From Methylotenera sp. (lineage in GTDB: Bacteria > Pseudomonadota > Gammaproteobacteria > Burkholderiales > Methylophilaceae), in the NCBI GenBank assembly GCA_021732365.1, contig JAKFVD010000033.1:1-48354 (forward strand): a stretch of 48,354 nucleotides of DNA, in the 5' to 3' direction. The translations under genes were made by a program, and so were the position numbers. Positions within the stretch are counted from its first letter, which is position 1. Every line of letters starts with the position of its first letter. This document shows, in pieces, positions 8,209 through 17,323 of this stretch. The notes beneath the pieces are model-generated. The model ran no database searches. It was not told the DNA's origin and saw only the letters and a program-made list of their open reading frames with translations.

Positions 8209-9396
8209 TTAGATTTTTTGGCTTTTCCACAAACGTGTTTGGCTGATAACCAATAAAGCAATCAGCAAGTAAACCAGCATGGCTAGCGCCAAGCCCATTA
8301 CACTACCCCACACTAAAGGCACAACCAAACCAGCCGATACGGTTGATAGCAACATTTGAATAAAGGCCTGACCTGATGCCGCCGTGCCGCGGATTTTAGG
8401 GTGGCGGTCAAGCGCAGCCAATGAAATAATCGGCATCACTAAAGCCATACCCACATTAAATAAAGCAACAGGCAAAATATTAAAAAAGGCATTTAAAGGT
8501 AAGAAATAGCAAACCGCGATATTGAACAAAACAATCAAAAGCATCCAGCTAAATGCAAGCTTAAGTACCTTTTTTGGCGCATATTTACCAGCCGCATATC
8601 TGGCCAAATAAGAACCCAGCACCATCCCACATACAGTTGGGACGAATAAATAACCATATTGTTGCGGACTTAACCCTAAATGTTTACCTAAAAACACTGG
8701 GCTAGCCAGCACATAAACGAAAAAAGCCGAAAAGCATGCACCAATCGTAATACCCAACTTGGCAAATTCTGCATCACCGAATATTGTTTTATAGCTGGTT
8801 AATACATTTTTTGTAGAAAGTTTTAGTCGTTTTTCAGGCGGCATGGTTTCTGGTAAAAAAGTCACCGATGCCCACAATGTCACGCTTGCATAAATCGCTA
8901 AAAAAATAAATATCGCCTGCCAATGAATTCCCAGCAATAACCCACCAATAATGGGCGCGATGGCTGGGGCGATGCCAAATAACATTTGCACAGTCGCCAT
9001 TACTCTTTGTGCGGCGGCACCTTCAAACAAATCGCGCACCATGGCACGCGCTACTGTATTGCCTGCGCCGCCGCTGGCGCCTTGTAGCGCTCTAAAAAAC
9101 CATAGCGTTTCTACATTTGGTGCAAACGCGCAGCCAATAGATGCCAATACAAAAATACCCAGCCCCCATTTAATGGTGGTGATACGCCCAATCGCATCAG
9201 AAATCGCGCCATGCCATAGTGTCATTAAGGCATATGGCAGCAAATACACCGTTAAGCTTTGCTGAATATGCAAATCGGATGTGTGCAAATAGGCGCCCAT
9301 GGCATGAAATGCTGGAAGATAGGTGTCGATAGCAAAAGGCGCAAGCGCAGCTAGGCTTGCCAGTACGTATACTAAAAAGATGGAGTGCGGTTTCAA
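8209..9396 (-). CDS. Bcr/CflA-type multidrug efflux MFS transporter
   Basis: A 395-residue major facilitator with 12 predicted transmembrane helices, inner membrane. Features of the Bcr/CflA subfamily include FAIDTYLPAF in the first helix, the motif-A-like loop GAISDAIGRITTIKWG and the motif-C-like GIAPAIAPIIGGLLL. Members export drugs such as bicyclomycin and sulfonamides, or dipeptides/cysteine; the substrate here is unknown. The start is TTG at 9396, giving the expected short N-terminal tail before helix 1; no ATG is available before the conserved region. It lies 6 bp downstream of the FkbM methyltransferase gene and may be co-transcribed with it. Confidence 0.88.
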   Translation of the reverse strand: MKPHSIFLVYVLASLAALAPFAIDTYLPAFHAMGAYLHTSDLHIQQSLTVYLLPYALMTLWHGAISDAIGRITTIKWGLGIFVLASIGCAFAPNVETLWFFRALQGASGGAGNTVARAMVRDLFEGAAAQRVMATVQMLFGIAPAIAPIIGGLLLGIHWQAIFIFLAIYASVTLWASVTFLPETMPPEKRLKLSTKNVLTSYKTIFGDAEFAKLGITIGACFSAFFVYVLASPVFLGKHLGLSPQQYGYLFVPTVCGMVLGSYLARYAAGKYAPKKVLKLAFSWMLLIVLFNIAVCYFLPLNAFFNILPVALFNVGMALVMPIISLAALDRHPKIRGTAASGQAFIQMLLSTVSAGLVVPLVWGSVMGLALAMLVYLLIALLVISQTRLWKSQKI

Positions 9397-9402
9397 CGGA
9401 AT

Positions 9403-10221
9403 TTAAATGGTTAAGTTAATACCAGTTTCAGTTGTATTGATGTGTGTTATCCCAGGGTCGGAATGGTGAATAGCTAAAATATTGATTCCCATCGGATAAG
9501 TTTGGTAACCATGCAACATTAAAAAAGCTTCCACTTGTACCTTATCGGTTTTAATAATTTCTATGGTCATAATGGGTTTATAGCGTTTAATGGTTTCTAC
9601 AGCACCTTGTAAAACGTCTACTTCCATGCCTTCCACATCAATTTTAATCAAATCCACGCGCGGTAAATCAAGCGAATCAATGGTTTTTTGCTGAACGGCC
9701 GACATAGCCGCGTCAGAATAATCAATTGTCTGCCCAATAAATTCATTGGATTTAGTTTGCTTTAATTCCAAGCTACCAAAGCTGGCTGGCACCAAATAAT
9801 CAGGCACAGGAATTTTGATTTCTTTATTTTCAGAGCCAACTGCCGCAAATTGGGCTGATGCGTTTAAACAATTGTTAATGGCGATATTGCCAGCAAGCGC
9901 ATAATAGACTTTCTCCTGCGCCTCAAAAGCAATCACATTGCCCCACTGATGCATATGCTTTGCCCACTCAACCGTGTGCACGCCAACATTGGCACCACAA
10001 TCTAAGCCCACAACGCCATCGCCAAAATATTTGCGACGCAAGCTGAGCAATGCCATCACAAAGCTGACTTCTTCTTGGTCAAAACTAGAGGTATTCAGCA
10101 GCTGGTAACCAACGCCGTAACCGCGATTTGCATCCACCATTCTGTAATCATTGCGATTAACAATAAAGGTGCCATGATTAGTTGAAGCTAACACAAAAGG
10201 GATAGGACGGCGGCTGGCCAT
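9403..10221 (-). CDS. FkbM family SAM-dependent methyltransferase
   Basis: A 272-residue class I methyltransferase of the FkbM family. The SAM-binding motif GLDCGANVGVHTVEW is near residues 73-87 and the family signature DLIKIDVEGMEVDVL follows near 190. FkbM enzymes typically O-methylate sugars or polyketide hydroxyls; the acceptor here cannot be read from sequence. No transmembrane segment is present. The gene follows pqqE by 46 bp on the same strand and precedes the MFS exporter by 6 bp, but nothing ties it to PQQ synthesis. No polysaccharide cluster is adjacent. Confidence 0.87.
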   Translation of the reverse strand: MASRRPIPFVLASTNHGTFIVNRNDYRMVDANRGYGVGYQLLNTSSFDQEEVSFVMALLSLRRKYFGDGVVGLDCGANVGVHTVEWAKHMHQWGNVIAFEAQEKVYYALAGNIAINNCLNASAQFAAVGSENKEIKIPVPDYLVPASFGSLELKQTKSNEFIGQTIDYSDAAMSAVQQKTIDSLDLPRVDLIKIDVEGMEVDVLQGAVETIKRYKPIMTIEIIKTDKVQVEAFLMLHGYQTYPMGINILAIHHSDPGITHINTTETGINLTI

Positions 10222-10267
10222 TTAACGCCTTAACAAAACAATAAAACTGGATTTTATCAGCTAATTG

Positions 10268-11509
10268 TTAAGGTAAGGCATGAAATTCCTCAACACGCTC
10301 TTTATCACCCGCCACATATTTTTTAGAATTCTTGTCAGTTCTAAAAATAATCGGTTTAGAGGCCAAAACTGGATTTTTAGAATCCTCAATCGCTTTTTCA
10401 ATTAAGTGATGATTAGGTGAAAGTGAGCAAACTGGGTCGGCACTTTCTGCGTCGCCTGTCAGCAAAAACGCTTGGCAGCGACAGCCGCCCAAGTCATTCA
10501 TTTTCTCTGGGCAGGTAACACATGGCCCTTTCATCCAATCCGTGCCACGATATTTATTGAAGGCTGGGCTTTCTTTCCAGGCATATTCCAAGCCGTTATC
10601 GCGCACATTGGGGAACTGCATATTGGGCAATACGCGTGCAGAATGGCATGGCAACACATCACCATTTGCGGTGACAATCATAAATACTTCGCCCCAGCCG
10701 TTCATGCATTTTTTGGGGCGATCGCCAAAGTAATCAGGCACTACGAAAAAGATTTTCATTTTGTTACCAACTTTTTGGCGGAATTCGTTGGTAATGCGTT
10801 CCGCTTCATCGATTTGCTCTTTTAACGGCATCAATTGGCTACGATTCACAAGTGACCAGCCATAATATTGGGTATTGGCTAGTTCCACATAATCTGCGCC
10901 TAGTGCTTCTGCCATCTCGAGAATTTCTTTAATATGGCCAATGTTATAGCGGTGTATCACCACATTGAGTACCATCGGATAGCCATGATTTTTAATCATG
11001 GCAGCGACTTTTTTCTTTAGCTCAAAGGTTTTGGTATTGGTAATAAAATTATTAATCTCTTCAGTAATATCGTGCATAGATAACTGAATATGGTCTAAAC
11101 CACCATCTTTAAAAGCTTGGATACGTTTTTCAGTCAAACCAACACCAGAGGTAATAAGATTACTGTAATAACCGAGTTTTTTGGCTTCAATCACAATATC
11201 TTCAATATCATCACGCAATAATGGTTCGCCGCCAGAAATGCCTAACTGAATCGCACCCATTTTGCGCGCATCACGCAAGGCGTTAATCCATTGCTCAGTC
11301 GTTAATTCGTTTTGTGTATGTTTGTCGTAATCGGTTGGGTTATAGCAAAATGCACAATGTAATGGGCAGCGATACGTCACTTCTGCCAGCAACCATAAAG
11401 GCTGGGTGTGCGTAATACTAGCCGCCACGCCGTTATTTTTGGCTTGGACTTGGCTTTCTTTGTGAATCTCTTTTTGTACGATTGATTCACCCAGTGATGT
11501 TTGTGTCAT
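10268..11509 (-). CDS. pqqE: PQQ biosynthesis radical SAM enzyme PqqE
   Basis: A 413-residue radical SAM/SPASM protein that, with PqqD, forms the C-C cross-link between Glu and Tyr of the PqqA peptide. The radical SAM motif is C48-x3-C52-x2-C55 (CPLHCAFC), followed by the SAM-contact GGEPLL. The C-terminal SPASM cysteines cluster around KCMNGWG, LPCHSARV, GPCVTCPEK and GGCRCQAF. It is somewhat longer than usual (about 380) owing to a charged 30-residue N-terminal extension before the core. It is last in pqqABCDE, 69 bp after pqqD. Confidence 0.96.
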   Translation of the reverse strand: MTQTSLGESIVQKEIHKESQVQAKNNGVAASITHTQPLWLLAEVTYRCPLHCAFCYNPTDYDKHTQNELTTEQWINALRDARKMGAIQLGISGGEPLLRDDIEDIVIEAKKLGYYSNLITSGVGLTEKRIQAFKDGGLDHIQLSMHDITEEINNFITNTKTFELKKKVAAMIKNHGYPMVLNVVIHRYNIGHIKEILEMAEALGADYVELANTQYYGWSLVNRSQLMPLKEQIDEAERITNEFRQKVGNKMKIFFVVPDYFGDRPKKCMNGWGEVFMIVTANGDVLPCHSARVLPNMQFPNVRDNGLEYAWKESPAFNKYRGTDWMKGPCVTCPEKMNDLGGCRCQAFLLTGDAESADPVCSLSPNHHLIEKAIEDSKNPVLASKPIIFRTDKNSKKYVAGDKERVEEFHALP

Positions 11510-11578
11510 TTTGCTACTCCTTAATCGTATACTTAACCACTTTTTTACATCAATTTTTAAGCATACTTAAGCGTTTAA

Positions 11579-11887
11579 TTATAATTTTCTAATCCAAGCT
11601 TTGCCATACGCCATTTCAAACATGCCCACAATATCGGCTTCAATATTCACGGCATCAGGAAAAGCCGCTTTTAATTCAGCCACAATATCGCCCACGCTTG
11701 CTTTGCCGTCTACGCGCTTAATCACTTCACCTGCGCCACCATGTAATTTGACCATGCCTTCAGGAAAAAGTATCACATAACTTTGCTGCGCCTCTTCCCA
11801 CTGAAAACGATGATGTAAGGCAATGGCAAACACATCTGAATGCACTATTTTGATCTCTTCTGTTTGACTCACTTGTAGGTTTTCCAT
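11579..11887 (-). CDS. pqqD: PQQ biosynthesis peptide chaperone PqqD
   Basis: A 102-residue RiPP recognition element (winged-helix fold) that binds the PqqA peptide and presents it to PqqE. Conserved PqqD features are visible: the central strand region YVILFPEGMVKLHGGAGEVIKRVDG followed by the helix VGDIVAEL and the C-terminal FEMAYGKAWI. The length is normal. Position between pqqC and pqqE, all on the minus strand, confirms the identity. The spacing to pqqC is 24 bp. Confidence 0.95.
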   Translation of the reverse strand: MENLQVSQTEEIKIVHSDVFAIALHHRFQWEEAQQSYVILFPEGMVKLHGGAGEVIKRVDGKASVGDIVAELKAAFPDAVNIEADIVGMFEMAYGKAWIRKL

Positions 11888-11911
11888 TTGCTTTTGATTT
11901 GAATTAAATGT

Positions 11912-12691
11912 TTATTCGAAATTGATGACAGGTTGATGGAAGTAGTCTTTGCCGTCTACTTTGATATCTACCGTTGAAGCCAACATAATCGAATCGGCAA
12001 TCACCCACAGCACATTCAATTTAAACTGCAGAATATCCAAGGCTTTTAATTGCATCTCGCGTGAGGTACTAAAATAATCGAGTGTTACGCCTAAGCCTTG
12101 CTCTACATCGCGGCGCGCTTCCGTTAGGCGTTTTTTAAAATAACTTAAACCTGATTCATTAATCCACGGATACATTTGCGGCCATGAGCTAATGCGCTGT
12201 TGATGAATATGCGGCGCAAATAGTTCGGTTAAACTGGAGCACACGGACTCTTGCCAGCTACGTTGTTTGGCAAAGTTAACATAGGCATCTACCGCAAATT
12301 TAACACCTGGGCTAACCAGTTTCAATGAAGTAATCTGCTCACGCGTCAACCCAACCGCTTCGCCTAATTGAATCCAAGCCTCAATGCCACCAACCGCTTT
12401 TGTTCCATCTTCAGCATCTACACCGTCGTGGTCAGTAATCCTCACAATCCATTGTTTGCGCACTTCTACATCATCGCAGTTAGAAAGAATGGCTGCGTCT
12501 TTCATTGGGATTGAAATTTGATAGTAAAAACGATTGGCCACCCAGCACTGCAGCTGATCTTTGGTTAATTTGCCTTCATACATCATCACGTGGAACGGAT
12601 GATAGATATGATAGCCCTTACCTTTTTCGCGCAGCTTTTCCTCAAACTCTTCGCGGGTCCAAGGCATATTATCTTTGGTTAATGCATTCAT
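11912..12691 (-). CDS. pqqC: Pyrroloquinoline-quinone synthase PqqC
   Basis: A 259-residue all-helical, heme-oxygenase-like oxidase that catalyses the last step of PQQ formation, an eight-electron oxidation and ring closure without metal or cofactor. The N-terminal [16 protein letters not shown] and the helix with [19 protein letters not shown] are diagnostic. [22 protein letters not shown] lies in the middle. Length matches known PqqC (about 250). It lies 9 bp after pqqB. Confidence 0.96.
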   Translation of the reverse strand: MNALTKDNMPWTREEFEEKLREKGKGYHIYHPFHVMMYEGKLTKDQLQCWVANRFYYQISIPMKDAAILSNCDDVEVRKQWIVRITDHDGVDAEDGTKAVGGIEAWIQLGEAVGLTREQITSLKLVSPGVKFAVDAYVNFAKQRSWQESVCSSLTELFAPHIHQQRISSWPQMYPWINESGLSYFKKRLTEARRDVEQGLGVTLDYFSTSREMQLKALDILQFKLNVLWVIADSIMLASTVDIKVDGKDYFHQPVINFE

Positions 12692-12700
12692 TATTTTCTC

Positions 12701-13618
12701 CTACAGGATAATATCCATACCATCATAAGCCACTTCAATCTTATGCTGGTTCAAAATTGCATGCTCTGCAGAATCCTCACGCAGAATTGGATTAGTATTA
12801 TTAATATGAATCAAAATCTTACGTACATCACCGAATTCATTTAGTTTCTCAATCATACCGCCCTCACCCGATTGTGGATTGTGACCAATACTGCGTGCAG
12901 TTTTAGTCATCAAACCCATATCAATCATCTCAGTATTGGTCCAAAATGTACCGTCTACCATAATGCAATCGGCTTGCGACATTAATGGTGGCAAATGCGG
13001 CTCAATCTCGCCTAAACCTGGGCTGTACCAGCACTTCTTACCAGTTGATATCTCCTCAATCAGAACACCAATGGTGTCGCCAGGGTGCGGGTCATTACGG
13101 TGTGGCGAATATGGTGGCGCGGCGCTTTTCAGTGCGACAGCGGTAAATTTTAGATTTGGTACGTTGGGGATTTCAAAAGATGTTTTGCCATCGATTGGCA
13201 CATCATGACGGTTGATACCGCAGTAATGTCCTAAGATATTTAATACTTGATTGCCTGTGGTCAGGTCTTCATACACCATATCGGTGCAATAAATTTCGCG
13301 CTTAATTTTACCTTCGCGCAACATAAATAAGCCAGTAGTATGGTCGATTTGCGCATCAATCAGCACAATGGCCTGAATACCAGAATCTCTGATATTCCTG
13401 CCAGGTTGTAGTGGTGCAAAATCTTGAATTTGTTGCAACACATCGGGCGAGGCGTTAAACAACACCCAATCTACGCCATTGCCAGAAACACAAATCGAAG
13501 ACTGTGTGCGTTTGGTGGCCTTTATTGTACCCTTGCGTAAACCATCGCAATTTGGACAGTTACAGTTCCATTGTGGAAAACCACCGCCTGCTGCGGCACC
13601 TAAAACGTGAATATGCAT
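12701..13618 (-). CDS. pqqB: PQQ biosynthesis protein PqqB
   Basis: A 305-residue metallo-beta-lactamase-fold protein. In the current view of the pathway it hydroxylates the Glu-Tyr intermediate. It starts MHIHVLGAAAGGGFPQWNCNCPNC, the typical N-terminus with the CxCxxC structural zinc site. The histidine motif of active MBL hydrolases is changed to DAQIDHTTGLFML, as is normal for PqqB. A ribosome binding site AAAGAG precedes the ATG. It is the first large gene after pqqA, from which it is separated by a terminator-like hairpin. Confidence 0.96.
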   Translation of the reverse strand: MHIHVLGAAAGGGFPQWNCNCPNCDGLRKGTIKATKRTQSSICVSGNGVDWVLFNASPDVLQQIQDFAPLQPGRNIRDSGIQAIVLIDAQIDHTTGLFMLREGKIKREIYCTDMVYEDLTTGNQVLNILGHYCGINRHDVPIDGKTSFEIPNVPNLKFTAVALKSAAPPYSPHRNDPHPGDTIGVLIEEISTGKKCWYSPGLGEIEPHLPPLMSQADCIMVDGTFWTNTEMIDMGLMTKTARSIGHNPQSGEGGMIEKLNEFGDVRKILIHINNTNPILREDSAEHAILNQHKIEVAYDGMDIIL

Positions 13619-13692
13619 GAGACTCTTTACTTAACTAATTAAAAACTAGATTTTACGCTTAAAAAAATTAGCTTTGCTTTTTTAAGGTACAA

Positions 13693-13718
13693 AAAAGGCT
13701 GTCGTTAAACAGCCTTTT
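13693..13718 (-). terminator. Terminator-like hairpin between pqqA and pqqB
   Basis: A 10-bp perfect stem (13693-13702 with 13709-13718) read on the minus strand as AAAAGGCTGT-loop-ACAGCCTTTT and followed by further Ts. It lies about 20 bp after the pqqA stop and 75 bp before pqqB. The likely job is partial termination, so that the short peptide-precursor mRNA is made in excess of the enzyme mRNAs. The structure is visible; the regulatory role is inferred. Confidence 0.72.
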
Positions 13719-13738
13719 GTTAATCAGCAAAAAGCTAA

Positions 13739-13810
13739 TTATTTGTTCATTACGTACATTGTTACTTCAAAGCCAAAACGCATTTCAGTAGCTGCTGGTG
13801 TTGTCCACAT
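13739..13810 (-). CDS. pqqA: PqqA, precursor peptide of pyrroloquinoline quinone
   Basis: A 23-residue peptide whose Glu and Tyr side chains become PQQ. Reading from ATG at 13810 gives MWTTPAATEMRFGFEVTMYV and then MNK before TAA. The E15-V-T-M-Y19 core, with the cross-linked Glu15 and Tyr19, and the N-terminal MW are diagnostic of PqqA. AAGGAAATTATC immediately upstream supplies the ribosome binding site. It opens pqqABCDE and is transcribed from the A/T-rich gap 13811-13964, where I found no convincing sigma-70 box. A short UUCG-type hairpin (13946-13959) behind aroG separates the two units weakly. Confidence 0.95.
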   Translation of the reverse strand: MWTTPAATEMRFGFEVTMYVMNK

Positions 13811-13964
13811 GATAATTTCCTTAAAGTTAAATGATTTAAAAAATCGCTGTTGCTTTTAATTAGTGCCACAACGTGAAGCGAATTTTGCGCGCTTTTTAAT
13901 TTAAGCAATACTGATAACTTACCCAAATACTACTAAGTAAATTCATGATGCGAACATCAGCAAT

Positions 13965-15071
13965 CTAGTCGCCAATCTCTTCGCTTAATCGTTTACTCCT
14001 GCGTTGGCGAACGGATAAGGCCAAAATCTCAAGCAAATCAACCGATTCTTGCCAACCCAAGCAGGCATCCGTAATCGATTGCCCATATTTAAGCTCACAG
14101 CCTGGCGTATGATCTTGGCGGCCTTCATTTAAGTGTGATTCCACCATTAAACCAATAATACGTGCATCACCAGCGGCGACTTGCTTGGCAACATCGCGCG
14201 CTACTTCATTTTGCTTACTGTATTGCTTACTGCTATTGGCATGACTGCAATCAATCATCAGTCTAGGCGCTAATCCTGCGTTGGCTAGTTGATTACAAGC
14301 ATCATCTACGCTGGCCGCATCATAATTGGGCGTTTTACCTCCACGCAAAATCACATGGCAATCTTCATTGCCAGTGGTTGAGATAATGGCCGATTGGCCT
14401 TCTTTGGTTACAGATAAGAAATGATGTGGGCTAGCCGCGGTTTTAATCGCATCAATCGCCACGCGCACGCTACCATCTGTGCCATTTTTAAAGCCTACAG
14501 GGCAAGATAAGCCAGAGGCTAGTTCTCTGTGCACTTGTGATTCTGTGGTACGGGCGCCAATGGCGCCCCAACTGACCAAATCCGCTGTGTATTGCGGCGT
14601 AATCGTATCTAAAAACTCAGCACCTGCTGGCACGCCCAGCTCATTGACATCCAGAAGGAATTTACGCGCAATCTCTAAGCCTTCATTAATGGCATAACTA
14701 CCATCCAAGTGTGGATCATTAATCAAGCCTTTCCAGCCCACTGTGGTGCGTGGTTTTTCAAAATACACACGCATCACAATCAATAAATCGGCCGCTAAGT
14801 TTTTACGCACTTCCAATAAGCGTTGCGCGTATTCCATGCCCGCTTTTGTGTCATGTATAGAGCAAGGCCCCACAATCACCAACAATCTATCGTCCGCCTG
14901 ATGCAATATGCGGTGAATCGCCGCACGCGTGCGCAGAATATTATGCGTTGAGTCGGCGCTTTCTTTTAAGCGACTGAGTAAATCGGAAGGCGTGTTTAAA
15001 GGCTTGATTTCGCGTATGCGAACATCATCCGTTGCCAGTTTTTCATACATTAGTTTTTCTTGATCGGTCAT
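13965..15071 (-). CDS. aroG: 3-deoxy-7-phosphoheptulonate (DAHP) synthase, type I alpha
   Basis: A 368-residue enzyme condensing phosphoenolpyruvate and erythrose 4-phosphate, the first step of aromatic biosynthesis. Strong similarity to E. coli AroG is visible over LLVIVGPCSIHD, YFEKPRTTVGWKGLINDP and GAIGARTTESQVHRELASGLSCPVGFKNG, which carry the PEP and metal ligands. It lies 3 bp after hisC, in a run of amino-acid genes that feeds Phe/Tyr synthesis. Which aromatic amino acid inhibits it cannot be told from this reading, so the aroG symbol rests on overall resemblance. Confidence 0.92.
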   Translation of the reverse strand: MTDQEKLMYEKLATDDVRIREIKPLNTPSDLLSRLKESADSTHNILRTRAAIHRILHQADDRLLVIVGPCSIHDTKAGMEYAQRLLEVRKNLAADLLIVMRVYFEKPRTTVGWKGLINDPHLDGSYAINEGLEIARKFLLDVNELGVPAGAEFLDTITPQYTADLVSWGAIGARTTESQVHRELASGLSCPVGFKNGTDGSVRVAIDAIKTAASPHHFLSVTKEGQSAIISTTGNEDCHVILRGGKTPNYDAASVDDACNQLANAGLAPRLMIDCSHANSSKQYSKQNEVARDVAKQVAAGDARIIGLMVESHLNEGRQDHTPGCELKYGQSITDACLGWQESVDLLEILALSVRQRRSKRLSEEIGD

Positions 15072-15074
15072 TTT

Positions 15075-16175
15075 TTACTTTTTTACAATCTGCGCTAAAA
15101 CTTCTAAAAAGCGAGCATTTTCGCTAAACAAACCAATGCTCACGCGCAAATAGTCGGGCAATTCATAATTGGCAATTGGGCGCACAATCACGCCATTTTT
15201 TAATAACTGCTGATTCACAAGAGCAGCATGTTCAATTTTAAAACTAATAAAATTGGCAAATGAAGGAATATAACTTAAGCCTAAAGCCGTTAAGCCTTGT
15301 GCAATTTGCACCATACCAGCCTGATTTAAGGCATAGCTACGCTCAACAAAGTCGTCATCTGCCAAACTAGCAACCGCCGCCGCTTGCGCTACATTATTCA
15401 CATTAAATGGCTGACGCACGCGGTTTAGCATATCGGCAACATTGGCGTGCATTAAGCCAAAACCAATGCGCAAACCTGCCAGGCCATAAGCTTTAGAAAA
15501 GGTGCGCGAAATAATCAGGTTATCAAACTCATTTAACCAAGTAATGGCTTCCGATTTATGATTAGCTGACAAATACTCGTCATAAGCTTCATCAAGCACT
15601 ACCAATACATTTTTTGGTACTTGCTGTAAAAAAGCTTTTAGTACATCTTTGGCAAGCAAAGTACCAGTTGGATTATTGGGGTTAGCGATAAATATCAAGC
15701 GCGTTTTTGGCGTGATTACTTTTAAAAAAGCGTCTAAATCGTGTGCAAAATCTTTTGCAGGCACTACCACACCAGTAGCACCCACTGCTTGCGTGACTAG
15801 TGGATACACTGCAAATGCATGTTGCGAGTAAATCGCTTCGCAACCTGCATGTAAAAAAGCTTTGGCGGCAAGCTCTAAAATATCATTTGAGCCATTGCCA
15901 AATACAATCTGGTTATGCGCAACACTAAATTTTTGTGCCACCACTTGGCGTAGTGCAAAACTATTGCCATCTGGATAGCGTGCAATATCGTAAATAGCAT
16001 CTTCTATAGCCATTTGCGCTTTGGGGCTAATGCCAAGCGGGTTTTCGTTAGAAGCTAATTTAACAATATCGGCCTCATTTAAACCCATTTCACGCGCAAG
16101 CTCACTAATCGGCTTGCCACCTTGGTAAGGGGCAATGGCGCGAATATAATCGGGAGCTAAATCACTGATATTCAT
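15075..16175 (-). CDS. hisC: Histidinol-phosphate aminotransferase (HisC-type)
   Basis: A 366-residue class I/II PLP aminotransferase. The PLP lysine lies in SRTFSKAYGLAGLRIGF, preceded by the VLDEAYDEY and ANPNNPTGT motifs. The N-terminal YQGGKPISELAREMG and LASNENPLG are typical of HisC. In the gyrA-serC-pheA-hisC arrangement of many beta- and gammaproteobacteria this second HisC is thought to act also as an aromatic (phenylalanine/tyrosine or arogenate) aminotransferase. Substrate breadth cannot be read directly. It lies between pheA (31 bp) and aroG (3 bp), probably in one operon. Confidence 0.92.
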   Translation of the reverse strand: MNISDLAPDYIRAIAPYQGGKPISELAREMGLNEADIVKLASNENPLGISPKAQMAIEDAIYDIARYPDGNSFALRQVVAQKFSVAHNQIVFGNGSNDILELAAKAFLHAGCEAIYSQHAFAVYPLVTQAVGATGVVVPAKDFAHDLDAFLKVITPKTRLIFIANPNNPTGTLLAKDVLKAFLQQVPKNVLVVLDEAYDEYLSANHKSEAITWLNEFDNLIISRTFSKAYGLAGLRIGFGLMHANVADMLNRVRQPFNVNNVAQAAAVASLADDDFVERSYALNQAGMVQIAQGLTALGLSYIPSFANFISFKIEHAALVNQQLLKNGVIVRPIANYELPDYLRVSIGLFSENARFLEVLAQIVKK

Positions 16176-16206
16176 ACAAAAAACCTATTTACTTAGATAA
16201 TAATTT

Positions 16207-17289
16207 TCAAACTACAGCAACTGGATAAGAGCCAAGCACTTTCAGAAAAGATGCGCGTTTTTCACAGTCACTCAGCGCGGCTTTTACTTTCGCATCTAAT
16301 TGGTGGCCTTCAATGTCTACATAAAACACATAATCCCATAAGCCTTGTTTAGAAGGCCTAGATTCAAACTTAGTCATACTGACACTGTGCCGTGAAAGCG
16401 GTTCTAGCAATTCCACCATGGCGCCTGGTTTATTTTGCGAAGTCATGACTACTGAAGTCTTATCATGCCCAGAAGGTGCCACTTCATGCTTACCCAGCAC
16501 TAAAAAGCGTGTGGTATTTTTTGGGTCGTCTTCAATATTTTCGGCCAGCACATTCAAGTTGAACAACTCCGCCGCACGTTTGCTGGCAATCGCCGCCGCA
16601 AACGTATTGTCTGTTGAAACCAAGTTGTGAATCATTTGCGCGGCATAGGCGTTGCTGGTTACAGGCTCACGTTGCGCACGTGGCAAGTTTTTATTCAGCC
16701 ACTCGTGGCATTGCGATAAAGACTGGCTATGCGAAAACACATGTTGGATCTTGGTAATATCGGTTTGTTTTGAAAGTAAACAGTGATGAATCGGCAACGT
16801 AATTTCGCCACACACTTTAAGTGTGCTTTCAAGTAATAAATCCAAGGTTAGGCCAATCGCGCCTTCGGTTGAGTTTTCTACTGGCACCACGCCATAATCC
16901 GCCTGTCCTGCTTCTAAAGTGCGAAACACTTCATCAATACTGGCACACACTACTGCGCTGCGACCTAGGCCAAATTGTTTTAGCGCCGCCTCTTCACTGT
17001 AGGTGCCCAACGGGCCTAGAAAAGCGATTGAAAGCTCTTTTTCTAGCGCACGGCAATTCGACATAACACCACGAAAAATATGGCTAATCGCCTCAGCAGA
17101 CAATGGCCCTTGGTTATTGGCTTGCAGGCGGCGCAGCACTTGTGCCTCACGCTCAGGGCGATAGATCACGCCATCATCTTTTAAGCTGCCGATAGTGCGC
17201 GCCAGTGCTGCACGCTCGTTCACAAGCTTTAAAATCTGCTCGTCAATCGCGTCAATCTGGTCTCTGTGCTGTTTTAATTGTTCACTCAT
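16207..17289 (-). CDS. pheA: Bifunctional chorismate mutase/prephenate dehydratase
   Basis: A 360-residue enzyme converting chorismate via prephenate to phenylpyruvate. An AroQ-type mutase domain is at about 1-90 (RDQIDAIDEQILKLVNERAALAR). The prephenate dehydratase domain is at about 95-275 (FLGPLGTYSEEAALKQFG). A C-terminal ACT domain (NKPGAMVELLEPL, with the phenylalanine-binding ESRP motif) points to feedback inhibition by phenylalanine. The start is ATG at 17289. The longer in-frame form to 17421 would overlap serC and adds unconserved residues. It lies 34 bp after serC. Confidence 0.95.
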   Translation of the reverse strand: MSEQLKQHRDQIDAIDEQILKLVNERAALARTIGSLKDDGVIYRPEREAQVLRRLQANNQGPLSAEAISHIFRGVMSNCRALEKELSIAFLGPLGTYSEEAALKQFGLGRSAVVCASIDEVFRTLEAGQADYGVVPVENSTEGAIGLTLDLLLESTLKVCGEITLPIHHCLLSKQTDITKIQHVFSHSQSLSQCHEWLNKNLPRAQREPVTSNAYAAQMIHNLVSTDNTFAAAIASKRAAELFNLNVLAENIEDDPKNTTRFLVLGKHEVAPSGHDKTSVVMTSQNKPGAMVELLEPLSRHSVSMTKFESRPSKQGLWDYVFYVDIEGHQLDAKVKAALSDCEKRASFLKVLGSYPVAVV

Positions 17290-17323
17290 GGTTTGTAAGT
17301 GTCTTAATAATAGACATCCTGAA

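Noticed and set aside
9403..10221. FkbM methyltransferase as a sixth pqq gene
   Set aside because: It is only 46 bp after pqqE, but FkbM enzymes are not known in PQQ synthesis and the pathway is complete with pqqABCDE.
13870..13890. Possible sigma-54 promoter for pqqA (TGGCAC on the minus strand)
   Set aside because: The GG and GC elements are not 10 bp apart and no TTGC follows, so the match is partial and probably chance.
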